64,000 bases of DNA from Novosphingobium sp. SG751A (GCF_013149295.1 NZ_JABGCB010000008.1:62001-126000); one strand, 5' to 3'. Counted from the stretch's first letter, positions 1-9,060 are shown. The notes: generated from the letters alone by a model not told the origin. A program made the numbers and translations.

Positions 1-285
1 GGTGCCCAATTGCTCCATCACCTCAAACTTGCGCTTCATCCGCTCAAAAGCGCGGGTGCGCATATCGTCGGGCAGGCCCTCCAGATCGCGAAAAGGCTGG
101 AACATCGTGCAGGCCAGATCAAGCTCACGCATCAGCGCGCCGATTTCCCGCGCGCTTTCGGGGGCCGATAGCAGGTCGTTCTCGAAAATCTCCGCCCCGC
201 CATAGCCCGCCTCGGCAATCGCGCGCAACTTGTCGGAGAGGGCCCCGCTGATCGAGACGGTGGCGATAGAAGTCTTGAATGTCAT
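1..285 (-). CDS. Sugar phosphate isomerase/epimerase family protein, likely 3-dehydroshikimate dehydratase (partial, 3' end outside window)
   Basis: The reading frame starts at 285 (MTFKTSIATVSISGALSDKL) and stays open to base 1, giving 95 residues of the N-terminus. The segment IAEAGYGGAEIFENDLL is the first beta-alpha unit of a xylose-isomerase-like TIM barrel, as found in 3-dehydroshikimate dehydratases, including those fused to a 4-hydroxyphenylpyruvate dioxygenase-like domain. This enzyme class turns 3-dehydroshikimate into protocatechuate. A GGGAGG-type Shine-Dalgarno sequence precedes the ATG. It lies 13 bp downstream of the AroE-like gene on the same strand, so it is probably co-transcribed. 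The family call is fairly firm; the substrate is inferred from the aroE/aroQ neighbours. Confidence 0.75.
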   Translation of the reverse strand, partial: MTFKTSIATVSISGALSDKLRAIAEAGYGGAEIFENDLLSAPESAREIGALMRELDLACTMFQPFRDLEGLPDDMRTRAFERMKRKFEVMEQLGT

Positions 286-298
286 CGCCTTGCCTCCC

Positions 299-1207
299 TC
301 AATTCGCGTTTTGCTCAAACTTCGAGAAACTGTCCCACATCCTTTGCCGGTCGGGGGTCAGGCCGGTGAAGATGCGGAAAGCGTCCACCGCCTGACCCAC
401 CGCCATGCCCCGTCCCGTCATGGTGCGACACCCGAGGGCTTTTGCCGTTTTCAGCAATTGTGTCTCGAGCGGGAAATAGATGATTTCGGAAACCCAGTGA
501 TGGGGCTGCAAAGCCTCCGCCACGATGGGCATGCCGGGGAACTTGGCCATGCCGATGGGGGTGGCGTTGACAATTCCATCCACGTCGGCGGCGGCCTGCG
601 CCGCATCGGGGGCCACGCTGGCGCGCCCTTCGCCATAGGCGGCGGTCAATTGCGCGCGCAGGGCCTCGGCCCGCACCGGATCAGTATCGGTCAGCACCAG
701 ATGCGCCACGCCATTCAACGAGAGCAGCGCATGGGCCGTAGCCGACCCCGCCCCGCCGCAGCCCAGTTGCAGCACGCGCTCCAGCTTCTCACCGCCCATC
801 CTGTCGCCAAAGGCATGGGCAAAGCCGGTGACATCGGTGTTATAGCCAATCCGCCGCCCATCGCGAAACGCCACCGTATTGACCGCCCCGATCGCGGCGG
901 CCTGGGGCGAGAGTTCGTCGAGCAGCGGCACCACCGCTTGCTTGAACGGAAAGGTTACATTGACCCCGGCAAAGCCGACCCGCTGAACCGCATCAAGCGC
1001 GTCGCCCAGCGCATCATCGCCCCATCCGCGATCGGAAAAATCCAGCAGGGAATAGACCATATGCAGACCCTGCGCCTGCGCCTCGCATTCCTGCATCCAC
1101 GGCGTGCGGCTTTCCAGAATGCCGCGCCCCAGCAGTCCGGCCAGAACCCGTCCCTTGCCAATGCCGACCATTGCGGAAGGAGAAAGGGAAGGGGCGGGCT
1201 GTGTCAT
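299..1207 (-). CDS. Shikimate/quinate 5-dehydrogenase family protein (AroE/QuiB-like)
   Basis: A 302-residue AroE-family protein, interconverting shikimate or quinate with the 3-dehydro acid using NAD(P)H. Visible signatures are the substrate loop NVTFPFKQ with its catalytic lysine (about residue 85), the NTDVTGF segment, the Rossmann loop QLGCGGAGSAT (about 145) and a C-terminal GRGMAVGQAVDAF segment. The ATG at 1207 is chosen because AGGAAA lies 6-8 bp upstream; the longer frame would need a TTG at 1222. Its place in a locus with a second shikimate-pathway-type enzyme (AroQ), an MFS permease and a TonB receptor suggests a catabolic rather than biosynthetic paralogue. Confidence 0.88.
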   Translation of the reverse strand: MTQPAPSLSPSAMVGIGKGRVLAGLLGRGILESRTPWMQECEAQAQGLHMVYSLLDFSDRGWGDDALGDALDAVQRVGFAGVNVTFPFKQAVVPLLDELSPQAAAIGAVNTVAFRDGRRIGYNTDVTGFAHAFGDRMGGEKLERVLQLGCGGAGSATAHALLSLNGVAHLVLTDTDPVRAEALRAQLTAAYGEGRASVAPDAAQAAADVDGIVNATPIGMAKFPGMPIVAEALQPHHWVSEIIYFPLETQLLKTAKALGCRTMTGRGMAVGQAVDAFRIFTGLTPDRQRMWDSFSKFEQNAN

Positions 1208-1220
1208 TGTATTTCCTATC

Positions 1221-1251
1221 AAAAAGACCCGCCCCGGAGCGATCCGGGGCG
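1221..1251 (-). terminator. Rho-independent terminator/attenuator between the TonB receptor and the aroE-like gene
   Basis: A perfect 9-bp stem (CGCCCCGGA / TCCGGGGCG, loop GCGA) spans 1230-1251. Read on the minus strand it is followed by GGGTCTTTTT. It lies just after the receptor stop codon, and the next gene's Shine-Dalgarno sequence begins almost directly after the T-run, so no separate promoter fits between them. Confidence 0.8.
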
Positions 1252-1264
1252 GGGCAGGGGAGGA

Positions 1265-4051
1265 TCAGAATTTGGTCCGCAGACCGATATTGATAACGCG
1301 GCCCAGCGGGTTGGCGTTAAGCCCGTCATAGCCGACTGCGCCATTGACCGTGTAGGTGTTCACAAAAGGCGGCGCCTGATCGAGCAGGTTGTTCACGTCC
1401 AGATAGAATTGCGCTTCCTTGATCACGCTCAGGTTCTTGAACGTATAGGCAAGGTGCAGGTCCACCGTGGTGAAGGGCTTGACATAGTCGCCGCCGCCGG
1501 TGGGCACGCCATTGGTGCGGATGATCGGGTTGACCACCGAGGAGCCCCAATAGGTGTAGCTGCCCAGATAATTGACGAAGACATCGGCGCTGAGAGGGCC
1601 CTTGTCATAGCCGATATTGGCGCGGCCTTCCATCTTCACGCTGGGGAAGGTGGTGTTGAAGCCCGAAGTGCCCAGCACGCTGAACTTGGTGCCGTTGGTG
1701 CCGAAATACTGCTCGAACTGGAGCTTGCGGGTGAAGGCGGCGCCGATGTTGAAGCGGCCGACCGGCGTGTCGAACCGGTAATTGGCCGAAACGTCCAGAC
1801 CCGCGACATTGAGGTTGAGCGCATTCTGCTGCTGGAAGTTATAGCTGTAATATACCGGGTTGGTGATGACGCCGGTCTGGGGCAGGCCCGCGCCCAGCGC
1901 CGCGATCTGGGCCGTGGTGGCGCCGGTGGGATAGAGTTGCAGCAGATAGGACAGATCCGCCGAGCCCAGCGCCAACGGGGCCTGAGGCGCGGTGATGCCG
2001 CCGCGCAACTGGTTCTTCCAATAGGTCACGCTGATGCGCAGGCCCGGCACCTGAACCGGGGTGAGGTCGACGCCCACGCTCCATGCGGTGCCCTTTTGCG
2101 GCTTCAGATTGCCATTGCCGCCCGTTACCAGCACGCCGTTGGTGCTGCTGCCCAGCGTACAAGCCGTGGCCGAGCAGGTCACGCCCGGAACCGAAGTGAT
2201 CGAGGGGAAATTGGCGATCGAGATCGTGGGCGAACCGCCCGGAATGCCGCTGGGCACAATGCCCGAATAGCCCGATTCACCCGTCAGACCCGTCCCGTTC
2301 GACCCGATCGAGGTCAGCGCCGGGGCCACAAAGCTCTTGGCCCAGTTGGCGCGGAACTTGATGCCGCGAACGGGTTCAAAGTTCATTGCCAGCTTGGGGT
2401 TGGTCGTGCTGCCGAAGTCGCTGTAATGGTCGTAACGGCCCGAGATATTGAGGTCGAGCAGCTTTATGACGCTGTCCTTGATGATCGGCACATACAGCTC
2501 GCCATAGGCCGATTGGACGTTGCGGTTGTAATGGGTGTTGAACGCCTGCGAAGCCTGGCTGGCAATGCCCAGATTGTTGGCGCGGATGTTATACTGATCC
2601 ATCTCATAGCCCATCAGCTCGCCGCCGATGGCGATCTTGGCCGGGCCTGCAGGCAGATCGAACAGGTCGCCTGAAACCTTCACATAGGCATTGCGCATGA
2701 GCTGACGCGCATATTGGAACTGGCGATTGTCGACCAGCGCGGACTTGGTGGCCGCCGACGTGCCGTTGGCCCACAGGTCGATGGCATTGGCCGTGGTCAG
2801 CGCCTGCGACACCGATTGCGAGACACCGTTGATGGCCGCCGAGGTGAAGCCGTTGAGCGCGAGGTTGAACACCGAAGCGTTCAACTGACCCACGTTGACC
2901 TGCGTCGAGCTGTCCGAACCATAGACGCCGCCTACGTTGATCTGCCACTTGGGGGACAGGTCATAGATCGCATCGGCGCGGATCGAGATGTCCTCGGCGG
3001 TGCCGGTGATGGTCGCGCCGGGGCCGAACATGCCGTCGGCGTTCCAGTTCGCCGTCGTGGTGGTGCCGCTGTAGAACGGGTTGATTGAACGACCAGCGGG
3101 CAGGACGCCGGTGTAGGCGGTGCCATAGACCGTGCCGCTGGCGCTGCCGCGCGTCACGTTCTGGACGTTGCGGCGGTTCGAATAGATGAAGTCGGCATAG
3201 AGATGCAGCTTTTCGCCCACTTCCTTGGTGATCTGGGCATAGACGTTATGGCGCTTTTCCGAAGGCAGCAGATCCCACGATTTCACCGGATCGCAGCCCG
3301 TGGCCGTGGTGATGTCATTGCAGCGGGTGGGGGTGAAATTGGTGCCGCCGCGGCTGCGCAGGTCGGCGCTGCTGGCATAAGAGCGCGAGGAGGCGGCGAG
3401 GTTGGAACGGTCTGAATAATTATACGAGACCAGCACGCTGCCCGTGTCATAGGTCTGGCCCCAGAGCAGGCCTGCGGTCAGCGAATTGTAACCGCTGGCA
3501 AAGCCCTTCTGGACGTTGGCCTCAAAGCCGTTGACCTTTTTGCGGGTGATGAAGTTGATCACGCCCGCCACCGCGTCCGAACCGTAAACCGAGGAGGCGC
3601 CATCGGCCAGCACCTCGACCCGCTCCAGCGCCATGGGGGCCAGAATATTGGGATCGGCCAGCACGTGGTTGATGCCGCTGGTGGGCAGGCGGTGGCCGTT
3701 GATCAGCACCAGCGTCGAGTTCGAGGCCGAAGCGCCAAGGCCGTGGATGGTGGGTGCGTTGGTGCCCGAACCGTCCGCCGAACCGAAGGCGCCTTGCCCC
3801 GCGCTTTGCAGGCCGACGACCGAGGGGACGGTCTTCAAGACCTGCTGCACGGTCTGCGCGCCGGTTGCTTCCAGATCGGTGCGGGTGACGGTGACGAGGT
3901 TGGAGCCGACCGGGGCGACACCCTTGATGCTGGAGCCGGTGACGATGATTTCGGCTTCGGGCTTGGCCTCCTGAGCATAGGCCGACTGGGCGCAGGCCAG
4001 AGCCACCGCAAGCACAGAGCTTTGCGCGATGAAACGCATCTTGAATTGCAT
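1265..4051 (-). CDS. TonB-dependent outer-membrane receptor
   Basis: A 928-residue receptor with an N-terminal signal peptide (about residues 1-26, ending SAYAQ), a TonB-box-like EAEIIVTGSSIKG, a plug domain (about 30-160, ARVEVLADGASSVYGSDAVAGVINF-type motif) and a long beta-barrel ending in the aromatic RVINIGLRTKF typical of outer-membrane proteins. It would import a bulky substrate with energy from TonB/ExbBD. The ATG at 4051 has a strong GGGAGGGG ribosome site. An operator shared with the neighbouring quinate-type genes lies 32-53 bp upstream. The substrate, perhaps a quinate or shikimate ester, is inferred only from context. Confidence 0.95.
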   Translation of the reverse strand: MQFKMRFIAQSSVLAVALACAQSAYAQEAKPEAEIIVTGSSIKGVAPVGSNLVTVTRTDLEATGAQTVQQVLKTVPSVVGLQSAGQGAFGSADGSGTNAPTIHGLGASASNSTLVLINGHRLPTSGINHVLADPNILAPMALERVEVLADGASSVYGSDAVAGVINFITRKKVNGFEANVQKGFASGYNSLTAGLLWGQTYDTGSVLVSYNYSDRSNLAASSRSYASSADLRSRGGTNFTPTRCNDITTATGCDPVKSWDLLPSEKRHNVYAQITKEVGEKLHLYADFIYSNRRNVQNVTRGSASGTVYGTAYTGVLPAGRSINPFYSGTTTTANWNADGMFGPGATITGTAEDISIRADAIYDLSPKWQINVGGVYGSDSSTQVNVGQLNASVFNLALNGFTSAAINGVSQSVSQALTTANAIDLWANGTSAATKSALVDNRQFQYARQLMRNAYVKVSGDLFDLPAGPAKIAIGGELMGYEMDQYNIRANNLGIASQASQAFNTHYNRNVQSAYGELYVPIIKDSVIKLLDLNISGRYDHYSDFGSTTNPKLAMNFEPVRGIKFRANWAKSFVAPALTSIGSNGTGLTGESGYSGIVPSGIPGGSPTISIANFPSITSVPGVTCSATACTLGSSTNGVLVTGGNGNLKPQKGTAWSVGVDLTPVQVPGLRISVTYWKNQLRGGITAPQAPLALGSADLSYLLQLYPTGATTAQIAALGAGLPQTGVITNPVYYSYNFQQQNALNLNVAGLDVSANYRFDTPVGRFNIGAAFTRKLQFEQYFGTNGTKFSVLGTSGFNTTFPSVKMEGRANIGYDKGPLSADVFVNYLGSYTYWGSSVVNPIIRTNGVPTGGGDYVKPFTTVDLHLAYTFKNLSVIKEAQFYLDVNNLLDQAPPFVNTYTVNGAVGYDGLNANPLGRVINIGLRTKF

Positions 4052-4082
4052 GATTGTCCCCTCCCAAGGGCGTTGTAATCTG

Positions 4083-4104
4083 TTTGTGAACTAACTGGTA
4101 CATA
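4083..4104 (-). promoter_or_regulatory. Candidate TetR operator, copy 1 (TonB receptor promoter)
   Basis: The core TGAACTAACTGGTACATA (4087-4104) is an imperfect palindrome. Its invariant parts, TGAAC and GTACA, recur with identical spacing at 5930-5951 (opposite strand) and 10405-10426. It lies between the MFS stop and the receptor start, where a receptor promoter is expected. Confidence 0.7.
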
Positions 4105-4149
4105 CATGAATGGCAGGCGTCAATAGGCCTTGACACCCGCCATCGTTCT

Positions 4150-5424
4150 TCAGTCGATTTTCACCCGCTCGACCGGGCCCAGCACGATCAGATAGGCCAG
4201 CGTACCGATAATCCCCAGCGCGCCGATATAGGCCAGCGCGCCATAGAAGCTGCCCGTGGCACCCACGGCAAAACCGACCACCAGCGGGGTGATGATGCCA
4301 GCCATATTGGTAAAAAAGTTGAACAGGCCCGCCGTCAGCCCCATCATCTCCTTGGGCGCGACATCGGACAAAAGTGTCCAACCGAGCCCGGCCAGACCCT
4401 GACCGAAAAATGCCAGACTCATGACGGCGATCACGGCATTGTTGCTGTCCATGTAATTGGCCGAAACCATGCTGGCGCACAGCAGGAGGCCCGCGATGAT
4501 CGGCACCTTGCGCCCGATGGTGGGCGAGCCGGTGGCGCGAATCAGCCAGTCGGAGAACACGCCCCCCAGCATCACTCCCGCCGCCGCCGCAATATAGGGC
4601 AGCGAGACCAGCCAGCCCGACTTGATGAAGGTCATCCCGCGTTCCTCGGCCAGATAGGACGGGAACCATGTCAGGAAGAAAACCAGCGTGGAATTCGAGC
4701 AGAATTGCCCGATCGAGGCGCCCGCGATCTGGCGCGTGGTGACCAGTCGGCGGACATTCGCCCAGCTGAAGGCGATGGGCCCTGAGCTGCTGGAGATGCC
4801 GCCCGAAAAGCCGCCGCCGGCCGCGATCAGGTCGATTTCGGCTTGATTTGCATTGCTATCCTGCGGCTCGCGATAGAGACGGTGGAACAGGAAAGCAAAA
4901 GCGATGCCCAGCGCGCCGACCACGAAGAACAGCGAGCGCCAGCCATAATGCGCCAACATCCAGCCCAGCACCGGGATCAGCAGGCCAAGCCCGATATATT
5001 CGCCTACGGTGTAAACGCCCGTCGCCTTGGCGCGTTCGTTCTGCGGAAACCATGTGGACAGCACGCGGCTGTTAGCGGGGAAGCAGGGCGCCTCGGCCAG
5101 ACCCAGCGCGAGGCGGGCGGAAACCAGACCGGCCACGCCCGTCGCCAGCCCGTGCAGCGCCGTCATCGCCGACCACAGGCCCAGCGAAAGCGCATAGGTC
5201 AGGCGCGTGCCAAGGCGGTCAAGCACATAGCCGCCGGGGATCTGCGCCAGCGCATAGGTCCATGAAAAGGCGGAAAAGATCAGGCCCATAACCTCGGGCG
5301 TGATATGCAGTTCCCTGACCAGTTCGGGCTTGGCCACGCCCATCACCGAACGGTCGAGATAATTGATCAGCGTGGCCGTGGAGATCAGCGCAAGGACGGT
5401 AAGGCGCTTGGTGGTCGGCTTCAT
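4150..5424 (-). CDS. MFS transporter, anion:cation symporter-like (probable quinate/shikimate or organic acid permease)
   Basis: A 424-residue protein with about 12 hydrophobic helices. It starts MKPTTKRLTVLALISTATLINYLDR, typical of the ACS branch of the major facilitator superfamily; the loop GGYVLDRLGTR is the conserved MFS motif between helices 2 and 3. These permeases import small organic or sugar acids with protons. The start at 5424 overlaps the dehydroquinase stop by four bases (ATGA), so the two genes are translationally coupled. That coupling and the neighbouring quinate dehydrogenase-type gene suggest dehydroquinate, quinate or shikimate as substrate; this is inference. Confidence 0.9.
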   Translation of the reverse strand: MKPTTKRLTVLALISTATLINYLDRSVMGVAKPELVRELHITPEVMGLIFSAFSWTYALAQIPGGYVLDRLGTRLTYALSLGLWSAMTALHGLATGVAGLVSARLALGLAEAPCFPANSRVLSTWFPQNERAKATGVYTVGEYIGLGLLIPVLGWMLAHYGWRSLFFVVGALGIAFAFLFHRLYREPQDSNANQAEIDLIAAGGGFSGGISSSSGPIAFSWANVRRLVTTRQIAGASIGQFCSNSTLVFFLTWFPSYLAEERGMTFIKSGWLVSLPYIAAAAGVMLGGVFSDWLIRATGSPTIGRKVPIIAGLLLCASMVSANYMDSNNAVIAVMSLAFFGQGLAGLGWTLLSDVAPKEMMGLTAGLFNFFTNMAGIITPLVVGFAVGATGSFYGALAYIGALGIIGTLAYLIVLGPVERVKID

Positions 5425-5870
5425 TTCGCGCGCTCCCGCGCCCACATCACATGGCGCACGCCCAGCGGATAGCCGTTGATGCCCAGGCCCGAGATGATGC
5501 CCGTGACCACTTGCGTCATGATCGAGTGGCTGCGCCATTCGGCCTCGCGGCGGTGGATGTTGCTGATGTGGACTTCGACCACCGGGCAGTCGACCATCTT
5601 GAGCGCGTCTAGGATGGGATAGGCGGCATAGGTGAAGGCGGCGGGGTTGAAGACGATCCCGGCATGGCCCTTGCGCGCGGCCTGAATCCAATCGACCGCT
5701 TCATGTTCCGCATTGGTTTGTCGAAAGTCGATTTGATAGCCCGTTCCGGCCACTTCAGCCTCACACATAGCCTGCACATCGGCCAGCGTTTCATGGCCAT
5801 AAATATGCGGCTCGCGCTCGCCCAGCAAATTGAGGTTCGGCCCGTTGAGGACCAGAATCGTGCCACCCAT
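5421..5870 (-). CDS. aroQ: Type II 3-dehydroquinate dehydratase
   Basis: A 149-residue protein, the normal length for a type II dehydroquinase, which removes water from 3-dehydroquinate to give 3-dehydroshikimate. It begins MGGTILVLNGPNLNLLGERE; this carries the family's FVLNGPNLNLLG signature, with the catalytic tyrosine in EPHIYGHETL. The later VEVHISNIHRRE and the C-terminal ISGLGINGYPLGV are also characteristic. The start at 5870 has GGGAGA about 8 bp upstream. It is the first gene of a minus-strand unit with the permease and diverges from the PQQ dehydrogenase. Confidence 0.95.
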   Translation of the reverse strand: MGGTILVLNGPNLNLLGEREPHIYGHETLADVQAMCEAEVAGTGYQIDFRQTNAEHEAVDWIQAARKGHAGIVFNPAAFTYAAYPILDALKMVDCPVVEVHISNIHRREAEWRSHSIMTQVVTGIISGLGINGYPLGVRHVMWARERAK

Positions 5871-5929
5871 GGCATGTCTCTCCCTTGTTTGGCCTCGGCA
5901 TAATCGAAACCGCTTGCCATGGGAAGAAT

Positions 5930-5951
5930 TATGTACGAACCAGTTCATAAA
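5930..5951 (-). promoter_or_regulatory. Candidate TetR operator, copy 2 (divergent aroQ / PQQ dehydrogenase promoter)
   Basis: On the minus strand the core reads TGAACTGGTTCGTACATA, sharing TGAAC-N6-GTACA-type spacing with the copies at 4083 and 10405. It lies 59 bp from the aroQ start and 19 bp from the dehydrogenase start, so one site could control both directions. Confidence 0.7.
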
Positions 5952-5970
5952 TGAAAATAGGGAGAATGTG

Positions 5971-7938
5971 ATGCGTTGGGGATTCGCCGGAATCGCGACT
6001 GCGCTCTTGTCGGGCGTTGCCTTCGCGCAAGCGCCGGGCGACTGGGCCACCTATGGCCATGACAAGGGCGGCCAGCGTCACTCGCCGTTAAAGGCCATTA
6101 CGCCGGCCAATGCGGGCCAATTGGCCCCGGCATGGGTCTATCACATGCGGCCCGCGACGCCCGCGACCACCACCGACGCAAACGCCGATGCACAGCGCCG
6201 CGCCGAGGGTCTTCCTGATATGACCGCAGGCGGCGCGCCCGCAGGTCCGCGCGCGCGCCGCAGCCGTTTTGCCGGGTCCGAGGTCACGCCGCTGGTGGTG
6301 AACGGGCGGATGTTCGTTTCAACCCCCTATGGCCGCGTGGTTGCGCTCAACCCCGACACCGGCGCGGAACTCTGGGCCACCACCATTCCGGGCCCCGGCC
6401 AGCCGAGCTTGCGCGGCGTTGAATATTGGGCAGGGGACGCGCAAACGCCCCCGCGCATTGTGTTCGGCACGCGCGACGGCCGCCTGATCGCGCTGGACGC
6501 GGCGACCGGCGCCTTCGCAGAGGGCTTTGGCGATCATGGCGTGGTCGAGATGAAAACGCCCGAGATCCTGAACGGCGGCGAGGCGCGCTTTTACGGCATG
6601 ACCAGCCCGCCCATCGTTTACGGCAATCTGATCATCACCGGCAGCGCGGTGCAGGAATTTCCCGCCAAGGGCGCGGCGGGCGATGTGCGCGCATGGGACG
6701 CGCGCGATGGTCATCTGGTCTGGACGTTTCATTCCGTGCCGCGCAAGGGCGAGAAGGGCTATGACACATGGGCGCCGGGCAGCGCGGAAGGGCGCAGCGG
6801 GGTCAATGCATGGGGCTTTCTGAGCGTCGATGAGAAGCGCGGCATTGTGTACATGCCCTTTGGCGCGCCCACCTTTGACCGCTATGGCGGCGACCGGGCG
6901 GGCGACAATCTTTTCGGCACATCCTTGGTCGCGGCGGATGCCAAGACCGGAAAATATCTCTGGCATTTCCAGGTGGTTCATCATGACATCTGGGATGGTG
7001 ACTTAGAAGCCGCGCCGCTGTTGTTTGATGCCACGGTCAAGGGGCGCAAGGTTCCCGCCGTCGCGGTGATCTCGAAATCCGCGCTGCTTTTTGTACTGAA
7101 CCGCGAAACGGGCAAGCCGATCTTCCCCATCGCCGAGCGCCGCGTTCCGGCGAGCGACGTGCCGGGCGAAAAGGCCTCGGCCACCCAGCCTTTCCCGCTG
7201 GTGACGCCGCCGCTGGGGCGCACAAGTTTTTCCATCAAAAATGACATCACCGACCTGACGCCGGAACTGCGCGACACCTGCGCCAAATGGATTGCCGACA
7301 ATCAGATGGTCGAGGGTACGATCTACACCCCGATCCATCTGAACAAGGTCACGATCAGCTTCCCCGGCCTGCTCGGCGGGGGCAATTGGGGCGGGGCGAC
7401 TTATGATCCGGGGCAGCACCTGCTGGTGGTCAACACGCATGATCTGGGGCAGGTGACGAAAATGGTGCCTTCCAAAGGCCCTCTGCCTTTTGAGCGCGGC
7501 CAGCCTTCGGGCCGGTTCCGCCCGGATAACAGCCGCCTGCTGTGTCAGAAAGGGCCATGGGGCCGCCTGTGGGGCGTAGATATGACCACCGGCAAGATCC
7601 GCTGGCAGGTGCCTTTGGGTATCTCCGACGAGGCGCCTGAGGGCAAGAAGCTCACCGGGCGGCCCAACATGGGCGGGGCGATCACCACGGCGGGCGGGCT
7701 GACCTTTGTCGGCGCGACCGATGACAACCGCTTCCGCGCCTTTGCCACGGCCACGGGCAAGATGGTTTGGGAGGTGAAACTGGACGCCGCCGCCCATGCC
7801 ACGCCGATGACCTATACGGGGCGGGATGGGCGCCAATATGTGGCTATTGCCGCCACAGGCGGAACCTTCCTCGACAGCCCGCTGACTTCGGACACGATTA
7901 CCGCCTTTGCGCTGCCTAAGAAGGATGCCGGACAATGA
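5971..7938 (+). CDS. PQQ-dependent dehydrogenase, soluble periplasmic form (probable quinate/shikimate or polyol dehydrogenase)
   Basis: A 655-residue quinoprotein of the glucose/quinate dehydrogenase type. Signal peptide MRWGFAGIATALLSGVAFAQ is followed by WATYGHDKGGQRHSPL and an eight-bladed propeller with repeated tryptophan-docking segments (NPDTGAELW, DARDGHLVWTF, DAKTGKYLWHF, MTTGKIRWQV). The motif QVVHHDIWDGD is the quinoprotein hallmark. Classical QuiA or Gcd carries several N-terminal membrane helices; these are absent, so the enzyme should be free in the periplasm and pass electrons to a cytochrome c. ATG at 5971 has GGGAGA 6-10 bp upstream. Its stop overlaps the ThuA-like gene (ATGA). 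The substrate is inferred from the aroQ/aroE context. Confidence 0.9.
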   Translation: MRWGFAGIATALLSGVAFAQAPGDWATYGHDKGGQRHSPLKAITPANAGQLAPAWVYHMRPATPATTTDANADAQRRAEGLPDMTAGGAPAGPRARRSRFAGSEVTPLVVNGRMFVSTPYGRVVALNPDTGAELWATTIPGPGQPSLRGVEYWAGDAQTPPRIVFGTRDGRLIALDAATGAFAEGFGDHGVVEMKTPEILNGGEARFYGMTSPPIVYGNLIITGSAVQEFPAKGAAGDVRAWDARDGHLVWTFHSVPRKGEKGYDTWAPGSAEGRSGVNAWGFLSVDEKRGIVYMPFGAPTFDRYGGDRAGDNLFGTSLVAADAKTGKYLWHFQVVHHDIWDGDLEAAPLLFDATVKGRKVPAVAVISKSALLFVLNRETGKPIFPIAERRVPASDVPGEKASATQPFPLVTPPLGRTSFSIKNDITDLTPELRDTCAKWIADNQMVEGTIYTPIHLNKVTISFPGLLGGGNWGGATYDPGQHLLVVNTHDLGQVTKMVPSKGPLPFERGQPSGRFRPDNSRLLCQKGPWGRLWGVDMTTGKIRWQVPLGISDEAPEGKKLTGRPNMGGAITTAGGLTFVGATDDNRFRAFATATGKMVWEVKLDAAAHATPMTYTGRDGRQYVAIAATGGTFLDSPLTSDTITAFALPKKDAGQ

Positions 7939-8846
7939 AAATCGCGCTTCGTTTTGCCGCCTGCGCCGGTCTGGCGCTGATGCTCTCGGGCCAGACGCCG
8001 CTGCCTGCCGCGCCCAATGGCCCGCCGCGCACCCCGCCGCCCGGCTATCAGGATGCCTATGCGGGCAAGAAGCGCCTGCTGGTGATCGCCGACCTGTCCA
8101 CCGGCAATCAGAGCGCCCATATGGCCGTCAGCCACGCCGTCTCCGTCATCGAGCAGATCGGGCGCGAGAGCGGGGCCTATGTCACCTTTATCCGCACCGA
8201 CATGGACTGGATCACCAAGGGCGAGACATGGGGCAAGTTTGACTATGCCAAGGGTGGGCCGAAGCAGGCGAGGGGCAAGAACCTCGACTATTTCGACGCT
8301 GTGCTGTTCTACACCAATGGCGACACCACGCTTTCACCGCAGCAGAAGCAGGATCTGCTTGATTACGTGGCCAAGGATGGCAAGGGCTTTATCGGCATCC
8401 ATACCGCCACGGCCACAGCCACCAACTGGCCCGAATATGGCGAGATGCTGGGCGGGGTTTTCGATAACCACCCATGGATGATTTCGGACGCCAAGATCAT
8501 CGTCGAGCGGCCCGGTTTCCCGGCCATGAAGGGGCTGAAAACCGGCATGGTGCTGAAGGACGAGCATTACCAGATGCTGCCCAACCCCTATTCGCGTGAC
8601 AAGGTGGATGTGCTGGCCCGCATCGACACGTCCAGCGTCAACATGGCTGCGCCGATGGTCCATCGCAAGGATGGCGATTTCCCCGTCGCGTGGATCAAGT
8701 CCTATGGGCAGGGGCGCGTGTTCTATTCCGGCCTCGGGCACACGGACGCCAGTTGGGACGATCCGCGTATCCGCACTATGGTTCTGGAGGCAGTGAAGTG
8801 GGCGGTTAATGGGGGCGAGAAGCCGGTGCCGCATGGGATGAAGTGA
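7935..8846 (+). CDS. Exported ThuA-like domain protein
   Basis: A 303-residue protein with a signal peptide (about residues 1-27, MKIALRFAACAGLALMLSGQ) and a ThuA-like class I amidotransferase-like fold. KRLLVIADLSTGNQSAHM is near residue 40, DYFDAVLFYTNGD near 110, GKGFIGIHTATATATNWPEY near 150 and GQGRVFYSGLGHTDASWDDP near the C-terminus. The last two are the most conserved blocks of the family. Known ThuA proteins act on keto-sugars, but most exported members have no assigned reaction. It overlaps the PQQ dehydrogenase by four bases, so it probably acts on that enzyme's oxidised product. Confidence 0.85.
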   Translation: MKIALRFAACAGLALMLSGQTPLPAAPNGPPRTPPPGYQDAYAGKKRLLVIADLSTGNQSAHMAVSHAVSVIEQIGRESGAYVTFIRTDMDWITKGETWGKFDYAKGGPKQARGKNLDYFDAVLFYTNGDTTLSPQQKQDLLDYVAKDGKGFIGIHTATATATNWPEYGEMLGGVFDNHPWMISDAKIIVERPGFPAMKGLKTGMVLKDEHYQMLPNPYSRDKVDVLARIDTSSVNMAAPMVHRKDGDFPVAWIKSYGQGRVFYSGLGHTDASWDDPRIRTMVLEAVKWAVNGGEKPVPHGMK

Positions 8847-8867
8847 GGGGTTTTATGCCTCTGGCGG

Positions 8868-8889
8868 GCAAAGGGACTTGTCCCTTTGC
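8868..8889. terminator. Strong hairpin after the ThuA-like gene
   Basis: A 10-bp perfect stem (GCAAAGGGAC / GTCCCTTTGC, 2-base loop) sits 22 bp after the stop codon. No T-run follows, so factor-independent termination is not certain. Confidence 0.45.
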
Positions 8890-8943
8890 AATCCCGTTAT
8901 GGGGTTGCGTCTAATACGCTAATAGGGTGATGAGCCGATAAAG

Positions 8944-8994
8944 TTAAAGCCTGCGGCGCGGCGATGTTGCGCTGATAAGCGCCGCAGGCTTTAA
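8944..8994. repeat. 16-bp perfect inverted repeat with 19-base loop
   Basis: Arms TTAAAGCCTGCGGCGC (8944-8959) and GCGCCGCAGGCTTTAA (8979-8994). The A/T ends give a T-run on either strand, so it may be a bidirectional terminator between two convergent units. A dispersed palindromic element is the alternative. The rest of the 246-bp gap holds no gene that I can see. Confidence 0.6.
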
Positions 8995-9060
8995 AATTTC
9001 CAACGGCGCGTCCGACACATTTGACCGAACCCATGGCGCAACAAAGACAGTAACGGGAGC

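Noticed and set aside
230..2674. 814-residue plus-strand open frame
   Set aside because: Lies antisense to the aroE-like and TonB receptor genes, is rich in Arg, Gly, His and Ala, and has no domain pattern: a shadow frame caused by high third-position GC.
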